A DNA stretch of 64,000 nt, taken from contig NZ_NESS01000006.1 in NCBI RefSeq assembly GCF_002128425.1, positions 248,001 through 312,000 of the forward strand, in the 5' to 3' direction. The notes below the pieces were generated by a model. That model saw only the letters and a program-made list of their open reading frames with translations. It had not been told where the DNA came from and ran no database searches. Source of the stretch: Gottfriedia acidiceleris. Lineage in GTDB: Bacteria; Bacillota; Bacilli; Bacillales; Bacillaceae_G. Of this stretch, positions 18,478 through 27,280 are shown piece after piece (within the stretch, counting starts at the first letter, position 1; every line of letters starts with the position of its first letter). The translations under genes and the position numbers were made by a program.

Positions 18478-18606
18478 GATAAAAGTCACCAAAAAACCCA
18501 CTCTTTATTCTCTAACTCACATATCCCCTAAGAATTTAACCTACACAACCCCTTAACTACCATCATAATAATATATATATTCCTAAATGTTTAGGAGGTC
18601 TTAACA

Positions 18607-19485
18607 ATAAAAGGGATTATACTTGCAGGCGGCAGCGGTACTCGTCTGTATCCATTAACGATGGTGACTAGTAAACAACTATTACCTGTATACGATAAAC
18701 CAATGATTTATTATCCATTATCTACTTTAATGCTAGCTGGTATTAGAGAGATTTTAATTATATCAACTCCAGAGGATCTGCCTCGTTTTGAGGCGTTATT
18801 AGGCGATGGTTCTCAGTTTGGGCTTTCATTGAAATATAAAGTACAGCCTAGTCCAGATGGGTTGGCTCAGGCTTTTATTATTGGTGAAGAGTTTATCGAA
18901 AACGACTCTGTTGCGATGATACTAGGTGACAATATTTATTACGGCAGCGGGTTGCGTAGTATTTTGAAGAAGGCAGCGATGAAAGAAAAAGGGGCAACAG
19001 TATTCGGTTATCATGTACAGGATCCTGAGCGATTTGGTGTTGTAGAGTTTGATGAGTCTGGAAAAGTTTTGAGTATTGAAGAAAAGCCCACGGCTCCGAA
19101 ATCAAATTATGCAGTAACTGGATTGTATTTTTACGATAATCGTGTCATTGAAATTGCTAAAAGCGTAAAACCTTCCAATCGTGGAGAATTGGAGATTACT
19201 TCTGTAAATGAAGCTTATTTAAACTTAGGTGAATTAGAAGTGGAGTTACTAGGTCGCGGCTATACGTGGTTAGATACTGGAACGCATGAAAGCTTAGTTT
19301 CGGCAACGAATTTTGTAAAAACAATTGAAGAGCATCAAGGGATTAAAATCTCTGCTCCTGAAGAAGTTGCTTATATAAACGGTTGGATCGATAAAGAACA
19401 ATTATTACATTTAAGCGAAGCGCTTAGTAAAACAAGTTATGGAAACTATTTACGAAAAGTTGCGGATGGAGAGATTAAATATTGA
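18607..19485 (+). CDS. rmlA: Glucose-1-phosphate thymidylyltransferase, apparent ATA start
   Basis: 293 residues if read from ATA 18607. It makes dTDP-glucose, the first step to dTDP-L-rhamnose. The signature [16 protein letters not shown] lies at residues 3-18, followed by [17 protein letters not shown] and ILGDNIYYG. The first ATG in frame (18661) would remove the whole nucleotide-binding loop, so it cannot be the functional start. An in-frame TAG lies inside the SD (18592-18594), and the codons between it and the loop are GAG GTC TTA ACA ATA; none is ATG, GTG, TTG or CTG. ATA 18607 lies where the family has its Met, 7 bases from AGGAGGT. Either ATA initiates here or an ATG mutated. It starts the rmlACDB operon. 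Confidence 0.9.
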   Translation: MKGIILAGGSGTRLYPLTMVTSKQLLPVYDKPMIYYPLSTLMLAGIREILIISTPEDLPRFEALLGDGSQFGLSLKYKVQPSPDGLAQAFIIGEEFIENDSVAMILGDNIYYGSGLRSILKKAAMKEKGATVFGYHVQDPERFGVVEFDESGKVLSIEEKPTAPKSNYAVTGLYFYDNRVIEIAKSVKPSNRGELEITSVNEAYLNLGELEVELLGRGYTWLDTGTHESLVSATNFVKTIEEHQGIKISAPEEVAYINGWIDKEQLLHLSEALSKTSYGNYLRKVADGEIKY

Positions 19486-19498
19486 GGGGTCATTATCA

Positions 19499-20059
19499 AT
19501 GAAAGTGACAGAAACTTTTATAAAAGGTATTGTAGTGATTGAACCGACTGTTTATGGAGATCAACGAGGTTGGTTTATGGAAACATATAATGATTCTAAA
19601 ATGAAAGAATTTGGAATGGATTTACACTTTGTTCAAGATAATCAATCATTTTCTGCATTTAAGGGAACGTTACGTGGATTACATTATCAGTTGTCTCCAA
19701 AAGCACAAACGAAATTAGTTCGTTGTACAAAGGGTTCTATTTTTGATGTGGCTGTCGATATTCGCAAAGGGAGCCCGACATACGGTAAATGGTTCGGAAT
19801 CGAGTTAAGTGCTGAAAATAAAAAACAATTATTCATACCAAAAGGATTTGCTCACGGTTTTATGACTTTAACAGATGATGTGGAAGTCCAATATAAAGTT
19901 GATGAGCTATATTCACCTGAATGTGATCGAGGTCTTATTTGGAACGACCCAGTTATTCAGGTGGAATGGCCAATCAATATTTCTCCATTATTATCTGCAA
20001 AAGACAAAATCGCACCATTATTAAAGGATGCTGAAAATAATTTCATTTATAAGGAGTAA
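19499..20059 (+). CDS. rmlC: dTDP-4-dehydrorhamnose 3,5-epimerase
   Basis: 186 residues, the usual RmlC size. Third step of dTDP-L-rhamnose synthesis, in a cupin fold. Visible motifs: GDQRGWFMETY (about residues 20-30), FVQDNQSFSAFKGTLRGLHYQ with the catalytic His of the family, KLVRCTKGSIFDVAVDIR and FIPKGFAHGF. A longer reading from 19439 exists but overlaps rmlA; ATG 19499 is 9 bases from GAGGGG and starts at the family's normal N-terminus. It follows rmlA by 13 bases and rmlD starts 4 bases after its stop. Confidence 0.94.
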   Translation: MKVTETFIKGIVVIEPTVYGDQRGWFMETYNDSKMKEFGMDLHFVQDNQSFSAFKGTLRGLHYQLSPKAQTKLVRCTKGSIFDVAVDIRKGSPTYGKWFGIELSAENKKQLFIPKGFAHGFMTLTDDVEVQYKVDELYSPECDRGLIWNDPVIQVEWPINISPLLSAKDKIAPLLKDAENNFIYKE

Positions 20060-20063
20060 TCGA

Positions 20064-20939
20064 ATGAAGATTTTAGTAACTGGTTACGGTGGGCAGTTAG
20101 GCTATGATGTCGTTCGGGCTTGTGAACAACATGGTTTAGTTGTAAAAGGAATCGGACGAAAAGAACTGGATATTACTGAAAGGGAATCAGTTTCTTCTAT
20201 TTTAGATTCATTTAAACCAGATGTAATGATTCACTGTGCTGCCTATACAGCGGTAGATAAGGCTGAAGATGATAAAGAGAATTGCTGGAATGTAAATGTC
20301 GAAGGAACGAGATATTTAGTCGAAGCTGCGAAAAAGCATCATTCAAAATTCATTTATATTAGTACGGACTATGTATTTAATGGGAAAGGTGAAAGTCCGT
20401 TTAATGAAGATGATCAACCGGACCCAATCGGTTATTATGGCTTAACAAAGTACGAAGGTGAAAAAGTTGTTCAATCGTTAATCGAAAACTATTTTATCAT
20501 TCGTGTTTCGTGGGTATTTGGCGTTAATGGGAATAACTTTATTAAAACGATGTTAAGATTATCTGAAACTAGAAATGAATTAACTATAGTAGGAGATCAA
20601 ATTGGTTCCCCAACTTATACAGTTGATCTAGCTAATTTAATAGTAGATTTAATGAAATCCGATAAATATGGAATCTATCACGCAACGAATGAAGGTTTTA
20701 CTAGTTGGGCTGATTTTGCAAAAGAAATATTCAAACAAACCGACCGTATAATTTTAGTAAAATCGATTTCATCCGAAGGCTATCCTACTCGAGCAGCTCG
20801 ACCAAAAAATTCGAGATTATTAAAGCAAAAGCTAGTAGAAAGTGGCTTTCATGCTTTACCTTCATGGCAAGACGCATTAGCCAGATATTTAGTTCAATTA
20901 AAATCAAGTTCAATTCATTCAAGAGACGAGGTACAGTAA
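20064..20939 (+). CDS. rmlD: dTDP-4-dehydrorhamnose reductase
   Basis: 291 residues. Last step of dTDP-L-rhamnose synthesis, an NAD(P)H-dependent SDR. The N-terminus ILVTGYGGQLGYDV (residues 3-16) binds the nucleotide; ISTDYVFNG and GYYGLTKYEGE give the catalytic Thr/Tyr/Lys; GSPTYTVDLA is the usual RmlD block. ATG 20064 is 7 bases from AAGGAG (20051-20056), which lies inside the end of rmlC. rmlB follows after 4 bases, so translation is probably coupled through the operon. Confidence 0.94.
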   Translation: MKILVTGYGGQLGYDVVRACEQHGLVVKGIGRKELDITERESVSSILDSFKPDVMIHCAAYTAVDKAEDDKENCWNVNVEGTRYLVEAAKKHHSKFIYISTDYVFNGKGESPFNEDDQPDPIGYYGLTKYEGEKVVQSLIENYFIIRVSWVFGVNGNNFIKTMLRLSETRNELTIVGDQIGSPTYTVDLANLIVDLMKSDKYGIYHATNEGFTSWADFAKEIFKQTDRIILVKSISSEGYPTRAARPKNSRLLKQKLVESGFHALPSWQDALARYLVQLKSSSIHSRDEVQ

Positions 20940-20943
20940 TAAA

Positions 20944-21957
20944 ATGAAAGTAGCGATTACAGGTGGTGCCGGATTTATCGGTGGCAACTTTGTTCAATAT
21001 ATGTTAAATAAATATCCTTCATATACAATTTACAATCTGGACGTTTTAACATATGCGGGTGATTTAACAAAGCATCGAACTATTGAAAAGAATGAGAATT
21101 ATCATTTTGTAAAAGTTGATATTTCAAATCGTGAAGAGATTGTAAAATTATTTAAGAAAGAACAATTCGACTATGTCGTGCATTTTGCAGCTGAAAGTCA
21201 TGTGGATCGCTCAATTGCAGAACCAGAAATATTCGTTAAAACAAATGTATTAGGAACTCAAGTTTTATTAGATGCTTCAAAAGCGATTAATCTTAAGAAA
21301 TTTGTTCACGTATCAACTGATGAAGTGTACGGTGAATTAGATTTTGATCCTACTACATTCTTCACAGAAGAAACTCCATTACAACCAAATAGCCCGTACT
21401 CAGCAAGTAAGGCCTCATCTGACTTATTAGTTCGTGCATATCATGAAACGTTTGGATTTCCTATGAATATCACACGTTGTTCGAATAATTACGGACCATA
21501 TCACTTCCCAGAGAAATTAATTCCATTAACGATTTCTAGAGTTTTAAATGATCAAAAAGTTCCCGTTTATGGTAATGGCGCAAATATTCGTGATTGGTTA
21601 CATGTTCTTGACCATTGCTCTGCAATCGATTTAGTTTTGCATAAAGGAGAAAATGGTGAAATTTACAATATAGGTGGACATAACGAGCGTACAAATTTAG
21701 AAGTCGTTAAAACAATCATTTCAACACTTGGTAAATCTGAAGACTTAATTGAATTCGTTAAAGATCGTTTAGGTCATGATAAACGATATGCGATTGACCC
21801 TAGTAAATTAGAAAAACTAGGATGGAAGCCTATTTATCATTTCGATACTGGAATAGCTCAAACGATTCAGTGGTATATGGAAAATAAAGAATGGTGGGAA
21901 AGAATTGTTTCTGGTGAGTATAAACATTATTTTGAAAAGCAATATGGAAATAAATAA
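20944..21957 (+). CDS. rmlB: dTDP-glucose 4,6-dehydratase
   Basis: 337 residues. Second step of dTDP-L-rhamnose synthesis, using bound NAD. The N-terminal ITGGAGFIGGNFVQYM binds NAD; HFAAESHVDRSI, STDEVYGEL and SPYSASKASSD carry the catalytic Thr-Asp-Glu and Tyr-Lys sets; RCSNNYGPYHFPEKLIP is family-typical. The gene order A-C-D-B completes the pathway. It ends the operon at a clear terminator. The rhamnose could go to the polymer of the upstream block or to the products of the genes downstream. Confidence 0.95.
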   Translation: MKVAITGGAGFIGGNFVQYMLNKYPSYTIYNLDVLTYAGDLTKHRTIEKNENYHFVKVDISNREEIVKLFKKEQFDYVVHFAAESHVDRSIAEPEIFVKTNVLGTQVLLDASKAINLKKFVHVSTDEVYGELDFDPTTFFTEETPLQPNSPYSASKASSDLLVRAYHETFGFPMNITRCSNNYGPYHFPEKLIPLTISRVLNDQKVPVYGNGANIRDWLHVLDHCSAIDLVLHKGENGEIYNIGGHNERTNLEVVKTIISTLGKSEDLIEFVKDRLGHDKRYAIDPSKLEKLGWKPIYHFDTGIAQTIQWYMENKEWWERIVSGEYKHYFEKQYGNK

Positions 21958-22009
21958 TAAGCAAGAAATTGATGTAAAAAATATTAATTAATATTAAAGA
22001 CTGCCATCG

Positions 22010-22037
22010 CAAAATTTGCAAAGGCAGTTATTTTTTT
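22010..22037 (+). terminator. Intrinsic terminator after rmlACDB
   Basis: ACTGCC (22010-22015) pairs with GGCAGT (22023-22028), with extra GCAAA/TTTGC pairing in the loop, then a T-run. Confidence 0.85.
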
Positions 22038-22115
22038 ACATTTTTTTAACATGGATACTTATTTAGATTCACAAAAAATCGTTAATCTTAAATTAATAAA
22101 ATTTTACCTTTTTTA

Positions 22116-22147
22116 ATAAACACGTCTTACATGGAAACAGTGTTTAT
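22116..22147. promoter_or_regulatory. 8-bp inverted repeat before the coiled-coil/CgeB-like operon
   Basis: ATAAACAC (22116-22123) and GTGTTTAT (22140-22147) lie 16 bases apart, just before the RBS of the next gene. It could be an operator or a leader hairpin; no clear promoter boxes were found around it. Confidence 0.35.
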
Positions 22148-22168
22148 CTTATGTTCTGGAGGTTTGAA

Positions 22169-22585
22169 ATGAAGAATAGTGAATTATTGAATAGTAGTCA
22201 TGTTGATTCAACAACTGTAAATTTTAAACCAAGTTTAATAGAAGTTTCGACTGAGGATTTCGATGCTAATATTCTACGGAAAAATGAATTATTAATGAAA
22301 GAAAATGAATTCCTCTCAAATAAAGTGATGGAAATGGAAAAAAGAATGGAAGAGCAATTATTTCGTCAGTTAGATTTAATCGTGGAGCATGAGGAATTTA
22401 TGATGGGGCTCGATGATTATGTTCTTGTAAACGAAGTAAAGCAGTCATTTGGTTCGTATGAATATGAAAAACTGCAAGAAGAATATCAAAAGCTACAATT
22501 AAATTATGAAACGTTTAGGAACTCAAAATTTGGAAAATTAGCAAGGAAGTATTGGAAGATATTGAAGTATTTAAAAAGAAAATGA
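22169..22585 (+). CDS. Hypothetical coiled-coil protein with basic C-terminus
   Basis: 138 residues. I do not recognise a family. Residues about 38-65 (ELLMKENEFLSNKVMEMEKR and on) and about 90-112 form heptad-like coiled coils. The C-terminus NSKFGKLARKYWKILKYLKR is a basic amphipathic stretch of a kind often seen at the membrane-facing end of glycosyltransferases. ATG 22169 is chosen over 22151 because GGAGG sits 7 bases before it and inside the longer reading. It precedes two glycosyltransferases by a few bases, so it may be an adaptor that holds them at the membrane (inference). Confidence 0.65.
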   Translation: MKNSELLNSSHVDSTTVNFKPSLIEVSTEDFDANILRKNELLMKENEFLSNKVMEMEKRMEEQLFRQLDLIVEHEEFMMGLDDYVLVNEVKQSFGSYEYEKLQEEYQKLQLNYETFRNSKFGKLARKYWKILKYLKRK

Positions 22586-22595
22586 GGGGTCATTC

Positions 22596-24710
22596 ATGTT
22601 AAAAGAATTAATCGAAAAACAAATTACTAAATTACGTAATGAAAAATATGACACAAAGATGATGCTACAAGAATTAATGAATGTGGATGAACCCTTTTAT
22701 TTTCAAAACCATGAGTTACTTCCATTTTCAGCTGATGATTTTACAGTTTCAAAAGGCATTCAAAAGTTTCAAAAAGAAAAGAAGACGCTATTTAATAACA
22801 AACTAATAAAGCAGACTGCGGTCATTGATTATAAAGATGAACAAAAATTAATGGATCTCCTTTTTAATGAGGGAAGAAGTCAGTTATATACTAAATTTGG
22901 AATCACAGGCTTTGTCAGCGGTAAGTGTGAGGTAGTTTGCGAATTACGATTGATAGATCATGAGAATAACGCTAGCACAATCAATTTTCATATGGATGAG
23001 TTAGTTGATCTATCTCAATTTAATCGAAATGAGATTCAATCTGCATCTTTTTCGATTTACATGACAGGTGCAGCCACACTCCATTTATTCCATGCTAAAT
23101 TAATGGGTTCATATAAAAAGAGTACAATAGACAATCGTCACTTGAAGAAACAAAAGAAAGAAATTAAGGACTTTCGTGTTGGGTTTATTGCAGACGAATT
23201 TACGACACGATGCTTCGATTATGAGTTTCAACTTGTAAAAATCACTCCAGAGAATTGGTTGACTGAATTTAAAAAGCATCGAATTGATTTATTCTTTTGT
23301 GAGTCTGCATGGCTTGGAAACGATGGAGCTTGGAAGGATAAAATCGGTACGAAAAATCACAGAAATCATACGAAACTATTAAAATTAGTTTATTGGTGTA
23401 AAGAACACAATATCCCGACCGTCTTTTGGAATAAAGAAGATCCGTTTCATTACCAAGCTTTTATTGAAACAGCTAAACATTTTGATTATGTATTCACGAC
23501 TGATTTTGAATCAGTTCAGAACTACGTGGATGAAGGCTGTGAAAATGTTTACTGCTTACCTTTTGCAGCTCAACCGAAAATTCACAATCCAATTGAATAT
23601 ATTACACGTAAAGAGAAGATCGTTTTTGCTGGAGCTTATTATGGTAAAAAGTTTCCTGAGCGTACGAGTGCGATGGAGAAACTAGTAAATGCTTCGAAGG
23701 AATATGGACTAGATATATATGATCGAAACTATCATAATCCAACAAGTCCTAATCAATTTCCAGATGAGTATAAACCATTTATTATTGGAAACTTAAAACA
23801 AAATGAAATCGATCTTGCATATAAAGGATATAAAGTAGCACTAAATGTAAATAGTATTACGAAATCTCCGACAATGTTTGCCCGGAGAGTATTTGAGTTA
23901 CTGGCAAGTAATACCCCAATTATTAGTTCCCATTCAGAGGGAATTCATAAAATGTTTGGAGAGATTGTAACAGCTACAGACGATGAAAAACTGATGAAGG
24001 ACCGACTTGCTAATTACTATACTGATGACACCTTTTATAAAAAAAATCGTTTACTCACATTGCGCAAAGTATTAGAGGAACATACTTATACGAATCGAGT
24101 GGAAGATTTATTCAATATTATTAATCTGCCATACGAAAAATATGATGAAACTGCTACATTAGTAGGTATTGTTCGAAGTAAAGCCGACTATGAAAAGTTA
24201 ATGGCGATTTACAATAAACAAGGAATCAAACAAAAAAAGCTAGTGATTTTACTTGACTTGTTTGATGGCTATTTAGACATTTTTAATCAAAACAATCATG
24301 GGGAAGTAAAAACCTATCTAATTGATTATTGCCATCATTACTTTAGCTTGAATGATCTCGTTGATTCGAATTATATTGCTCCTATCAATCTAGACCATTA
24401 TTATGGAGACAATTATTTAAGAGACTTGATGTTAGCTACTAAGTATACGAATGATACGATTATTGCCAAGGGCGCTGGAAATAGCTATAACTACGTAAAT
24501 GATTGCCATATTGACGGGGCTTTGATTTGTAAAAAGGCGACTAGATTTATTCATCCAAGTGAATTTATAAAGCTTTTAGATCAAAAATCAACAATTGGAC
24601 ACTTCTCAAAAGCTGGGGTTCAATTTTTTGAAATTGATGAGTTTAATTTTTATCGAGATGCCTATGAACAAGCCATTAGCCGAGACAAAATTGAGAGAAT
24701 TTTAGTATAA
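22596..24710 (+). CDS. Large glycosyltransferase, CgeB/DUF3880-like
   Basis: 704 residues. Residues about 190-340 hold RVGFIADEFTTRCF, the block LFFCESAWLGNDGAWKDKIG and PTVFWNKEDPFHYQAF, and about 385-455 hold YKVALNVNSITKSPTMFARR and VFELLASNTPIISSHS. This combination is found in CgeB-like (spore maturation) glycosyltransferases, a GT-B type. About 190 N-terminal residues and a C-terminal domain of about 200 residues (from VGIVRSKADYEKLMAIY) are extra; the latter looks like a second GT-A-like module without obvious catalytic residues. RBS GAGGGG lies 6 bases before the ATG. It is downstream of the rhamnose genes, so a rhamnose-containing surface or spore glycan is possible but unproven. Confidence 0.78.
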   Translation: MLKELIEKQITKLRNEKYDTKMMLQELMNVDEPFYFQNHELLPFSADDFTVSKGIQKFQKEKKTLFNNKLIKQTAVIDYKDEQKLMDLLFNEGRSQLYTKFGITGFVSGKCEVVCELRLIDHENNASTINFHMDELVDLSQFNRNEIQSASFSIYMTGAATLHLFHAKLMGSYKKSTIDNRHLKKQKKEIKDFRVGFIADEFTTRCFDYEFQLVKITPENWLTEFKKHRIDLFFCESAWLGNDGAWKDKIGTKNHRNHTKLLKLVYWCKEHNIPTVFWNKEDPFHYQAFIETAKHFDYVFTTDFESVQNYVDEGCENVYCLPFAAQPKIHNPIEYITRKEKIVFAGAYYGKKFPERTSAMEKLVNASKEYGLDIYDRNYHNPTSPNQFPDEYKPFIIGNLKQNEIDLAYKGYKVALNVNSITKSPTMFARRVFELLASNTPIISSHSEGIHKMFGEIVTATDDEKLMKDRLANYYTDDTFYKKNRLLTLRKVLEEHTYTNRVEDLFNIINLPYEKYDETATLVGIVRSKADYEKLMAIYNKQGIKQKKLVILLDLFDGYLDIFNQNNHGEVKTYLIDYCHHYFSLNDLVDSNYIAPINLDHYYGDNYLRDLMLATKYTNDTIIAKGAGNSYNYVNDCHIDGALICKKATRFIHPSEFIKLLDQKSTIGHFSKAGVQFFEIDEFNFYRDAYEQAISRDKIERILV

Positions 24711-24722
24711 GGAGCTGTTTTT

Positions 24723-25706
24723 ATGAAACTGGCGATTATAGGGCATGATTTAAAATTTATAAACGATGCGATTAAAAGGTTTGAATCTAGAAGTGATATT
24801 GAAATAAAAATTGATTTATGGGAAGGCCATACAATTCATCAAGTTGGAAAAAGCTTAGAAATCGTTAATTGGGCTGATGTTCTTTTTTGCGAGTGGGGAC
24901 TTGGAAATGTTATTTGGTATCAGGAGCATAAAAAAGATCATCAAATATTAATTGTTCGAATGCACCGTTTTGAAATGAATACTCCTTTTCCAGAACGATT
25001 TGATTTTACGAAAATTGATAAGATTATTGCGATTTCTTCTTATATATATGAGGAATTCCACCGCGTTGCAAGGATTCCTAGAGAAAAGATGATTGTCATT
25101 CAAAATGGTGTTGATGTAGATAAATTCCATTTGCCTAAGCAATATGATGCAGATTTTCGAATTGGGTTACTTGGTTACGTGCCGAAGTTAAAACGGTTAG
25201 ATCGCGCGCTTGAGATATTTGAAAAATTATACGAAAGAGACAGCCGATATACTCTTTCGATAAAAGGAAAGCACCCGAAAGAGTTTCCATGGGTATGGAA
25301 TAATCAACAAGAGCAGGATTATTATACAAGTTTATTTCGAAAGATTGAAAAATCCCACTATCGTAATCATGTTCAGTTTGAAGAGTGGGGAGATTCAGCG
25401 GAATGGCTTGAGTCGATTGGTTTTGTTTTATCAGTTAGCGATTATGAAAGTTTTCACTTAGCACCAGTTGAAGGGATGGCTTCTTGCGCAGTGCCAATAG
25501 TATTAAATCGTGAAGGAGCTCGAACGATATTCCCTGATGAGTACATTTTTGAATCAATCGATCAAGCAGCACAGTATATTGCGGATCGTAGAAAAGGATC
25601 TAGGCAAGAACTAGTTGAGTTTGTGAAGGAAAATTACTGTATGGATAAAATGTGTTCAGAGATTTTGAGTCTAATTGATGAGTTACAAGTAAAATTAGTT
25701 CATTAA
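24723..25706 (+). CDS. Glycosyltransferase, GT4-like
   Basis: 327 residues. The N-terminal half contains DVLFCEWGLGNVIWYQ and LIVRMHRFEMNTPFPE; the C-terminal half has IGLLGYVPKLKRLDRALEIF (about residues 145-165), VLSVSDYESFHLAPVEGMAS with the E-x7-E-type donor site, and PIVLNREGA. RBS AAGGAG is near the end of the previous gene, 12 bases upstream, so it is co-transcribed with the coiled-coil and CgeB-like proteins. A clear terminator follows. Sugar unknown. Confidence 0.8.
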   Translation: MKLAIIGHDLKFINDAIKRFESRSDIEIKIDLWEGHTIHQVGKSLEIVNWADVLFCEWGLGNVIWYQEHKKDHQILIVRMHRFEMNTPFPERFDFTKIDKIIAISSYIYEEFHRVARIPREKMIVIQNGVDVDKFHLPKQYDADFRIGLLGYVPKLKRLDRALEIFEKLYERDSRYTLSIKGKHPKEFPWVWNNQQEQDYYTSLFRKIEKSHYRNHVQFEEWGDSAEWLESIGFVLSVSDYESFHLAPVEGMASCAVPIVLNREGARTIFPDEYIFESIDQAAQYIADRRKGSRQELVEFVKENYCMDKMCSEILSLIDELQVKLVH

Positions 25707-25716
25707 TTAATTTTTG

Positions 25717-25755
25717 GCGCAGTGAATTCTTAAATAGAAGAATCTGCGCTTTTTT
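25717..25755 (+). terminator. Intrinsic terminator after the CgeB-like operon
   Basis: GCGCAG (25717-25722) and CTGCGC (25744-25749) with an inner ATTCTT/AAGAAT pairing, then six T. Confidence 0.88.
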
Positions 25756-25979
25756 CTTCTATTATGATTCCATCGAGTATGAATGATTTTAAATGTGGGA
25801 AACTAAGTGTATAGACTTTATCATGATGAAATAGAATAGGAAAATTACTAGTTAAAGAACTTATTAGGAATTAAAACGATATTTTTTTATGGTAAAAAAT
25901 GTTTTTATTTCTTCAGTTAAGATACAATAGATAGATACATATTCAATAAGCCAGTTTGTTTTTGAAAGGGGAAAGAATT

Positions 25980-27098
25980 TTGACTGTTAAAGTAATGACA
26001 ATTTTTGGAACAAGACCAGAAGCGATTAAGATGGCGCCTTTAGTGCTTGAGTTAGCTAAATATCCGGATCAGATCGAATCAATTGTGACGGTTACAGCTC
26101 AGCATCGTCAAATGCTGGATCAAGTTCTCGAAATTTTTGAAATCACGCCTGATTATGATTTAAATATAATGAAGGATCGCCAAACTTTAATTGATGTAAC
26201 AACACGAGGTTTGGAAGGTTTAAATAAGATAATGCAAGAAGTAAAGCCGGACATTGTATTAGTTCATGGTGATACGACTACTACTTTTATTGCTAGTCTT
26301 GCAGCTTTTTATAATCAAATTGCAATTGGACATGTTGAAGCTGGTTTACGTACTTGGGACAAGTATTCACCATACCCAGAAGAAATGAACCGACAATTAA
26401 CGGGTGTCATGACTGATTTACATTTTGCACCTACTACAAAAGCTGCCCAAAATTTATTAGCTGAAAATAAGAGGGAAGATTCGATTTATATAACTGGTAA
26501 TACTGCAATCGATGCCCTAAAAACAACAGTAAAAGAAGAGTATGCTCATCCTGTTCTAGATCAGATTGGGAATGACAGATTAGTCTTAATGACCGCGCAC
26601 CGTCGTGAAAATTTAGGGGAACCGATGAGAAATATGTTTAAAGCGATTAAGCGCTTAGTCGAAAAACATCATGATATTCAAGTTGTGTACCCTGTGCACA
26701 TGAATCCTGTTGTGCGCGAAATTGCAAATGAAGTATTAGGAAATGACAATCGAATTCATTTAATCGAACCATTAGATGTAATTGATTTCCATAACTTTGC
26801 TGCGAGATCTCATTTAATCTTAACTGATTCTGGTGGTGTACAAGAAGAGGCACCTTCTTTAGGCGTACCAGTTCTAGTTTTACGTGACACGACAGAACGT
26901 CCTGAAGGAATTGACGCTGGTACATTAAAGCTTGCTGGAACTGACGAAGAAGTCATTTATACGTTAGCCGATGAACTGTTGTCTGATGAAGAAGCACATA
27001 GAAAAATGTCTAAAGCATCTAACCCATACGGAGACGGCGAAGCTTCTAGAAGAATTGTTGAAGTGATTATTAAACATTTTAATCATAAAATAAAGTAA
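25980..27098 (+). CDS. mnaA: UDP-N-acetylglucosamine 2-epimerase (non-hydrolysing)
   Basis: 372 residues. It converts UDP-GlcNAc to UDP-ManNAc, needed for the teichoic acid linkage unit and, with WecC at 40,175, for UDP-ManNAcA. Landmarks: FGTRPEAIKMAPLVLEL near the start, VHGDTTTTF, GHVEAGLRT, PEEMNRQL, TGNTAIDAL, TAHRRENLG and DSGGVQEEAP. TTG 25980 is 8 bases from AAAGGGG and gives the family's usual N-terminus; a longer TTG reading from 25956 is less likely. It is a single-gene unit with its own terminator, as mnaA often is. Confidence 0.94.
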   Translation: MTVKVMTIFGTRPEAIKMAPLVLELAKYPDQIESIVTVTAQHRQMLDQVLEIFEITPDYDLNIMKDRQTLIDVTTRGLEGLNKIMQEVKPDIVLVHGDTTTTFIASLAAFYNQIAIGHVEAGLRTWDKYSPYPEEMNRQLTGVMTDLHFAPTTKAAQNLLAENKREDSIYITGNTAIDALKTTVKEEYAHPVLDQIGNDRLVLMTAHRRENLGEPMRNMFKAIKRLVEKHHDIQVVYPVHMNPVVREIANEVLGNDNRIHLIEPLDVIDFHNFAARSHLILTDSGGVQEEAPSLGVPVLVLRDTTERPEGIDAGTLKLAGTDEEVIYTLADELLSDEEAHRKMSKASNPYGDGEASRRIVEVIIKHFNHKIK

Positions 27099-27110
27099 TC
27101 ATTAGCAAGG

Positions 27111-27146
27111 AAAGACTATCTTTGAAATTCAAGGGTAGTCTTTTTT
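27111..27146 (+). terminator. Intrinsic terminator after mnaA
   Basis: AAAGACTA (27111-27118) and TAGTCTTT (27136-27143) followed by T-run. The cassette target duplication begins 6 bases after it. Confidence 0.85.
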
Positions 27147-27152
27147 CGATTT

Positions 27153-27160
27153 AAAAACTT
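27153..27160. repeat. Left copy of 8-bp target site duplication
   Basis: AAAAACTT directly abuts the left inverted repeat; the identical octamer directly abuts the right one at 28026-28033. Confidence 0.8.
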
Positions 27161-27188
27161 GGCTCTGTTAAAGTAGATTGTTGATTTT
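27161..27188 (+). repeat. Left terminal inverted repeat of the plsY cassette
   Basis: GGCTCTGTTAAA (27161-27172), GTAGAT, TGTTGATTTT (27179-27188). The two conserved blocks are identical to the complement of the right end. Confidence 0.8.
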
Positions 27189-27280
27189 CTTATTGAACTA
27201 AATAGCAGTAGAGTGGAAGAAGGAAAAAGGGTTATTAAATAGAATATCAATATTAATAATTTAAGTAAGAAAGGTATATT

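Noticed and set aside
18661-19485. ATG 18661 as start of rmlA
   Set aside because: It would remove the nucleotide-binding loop GGSGTRLYP that is essential in the family, while a perfect SD points to 18607.
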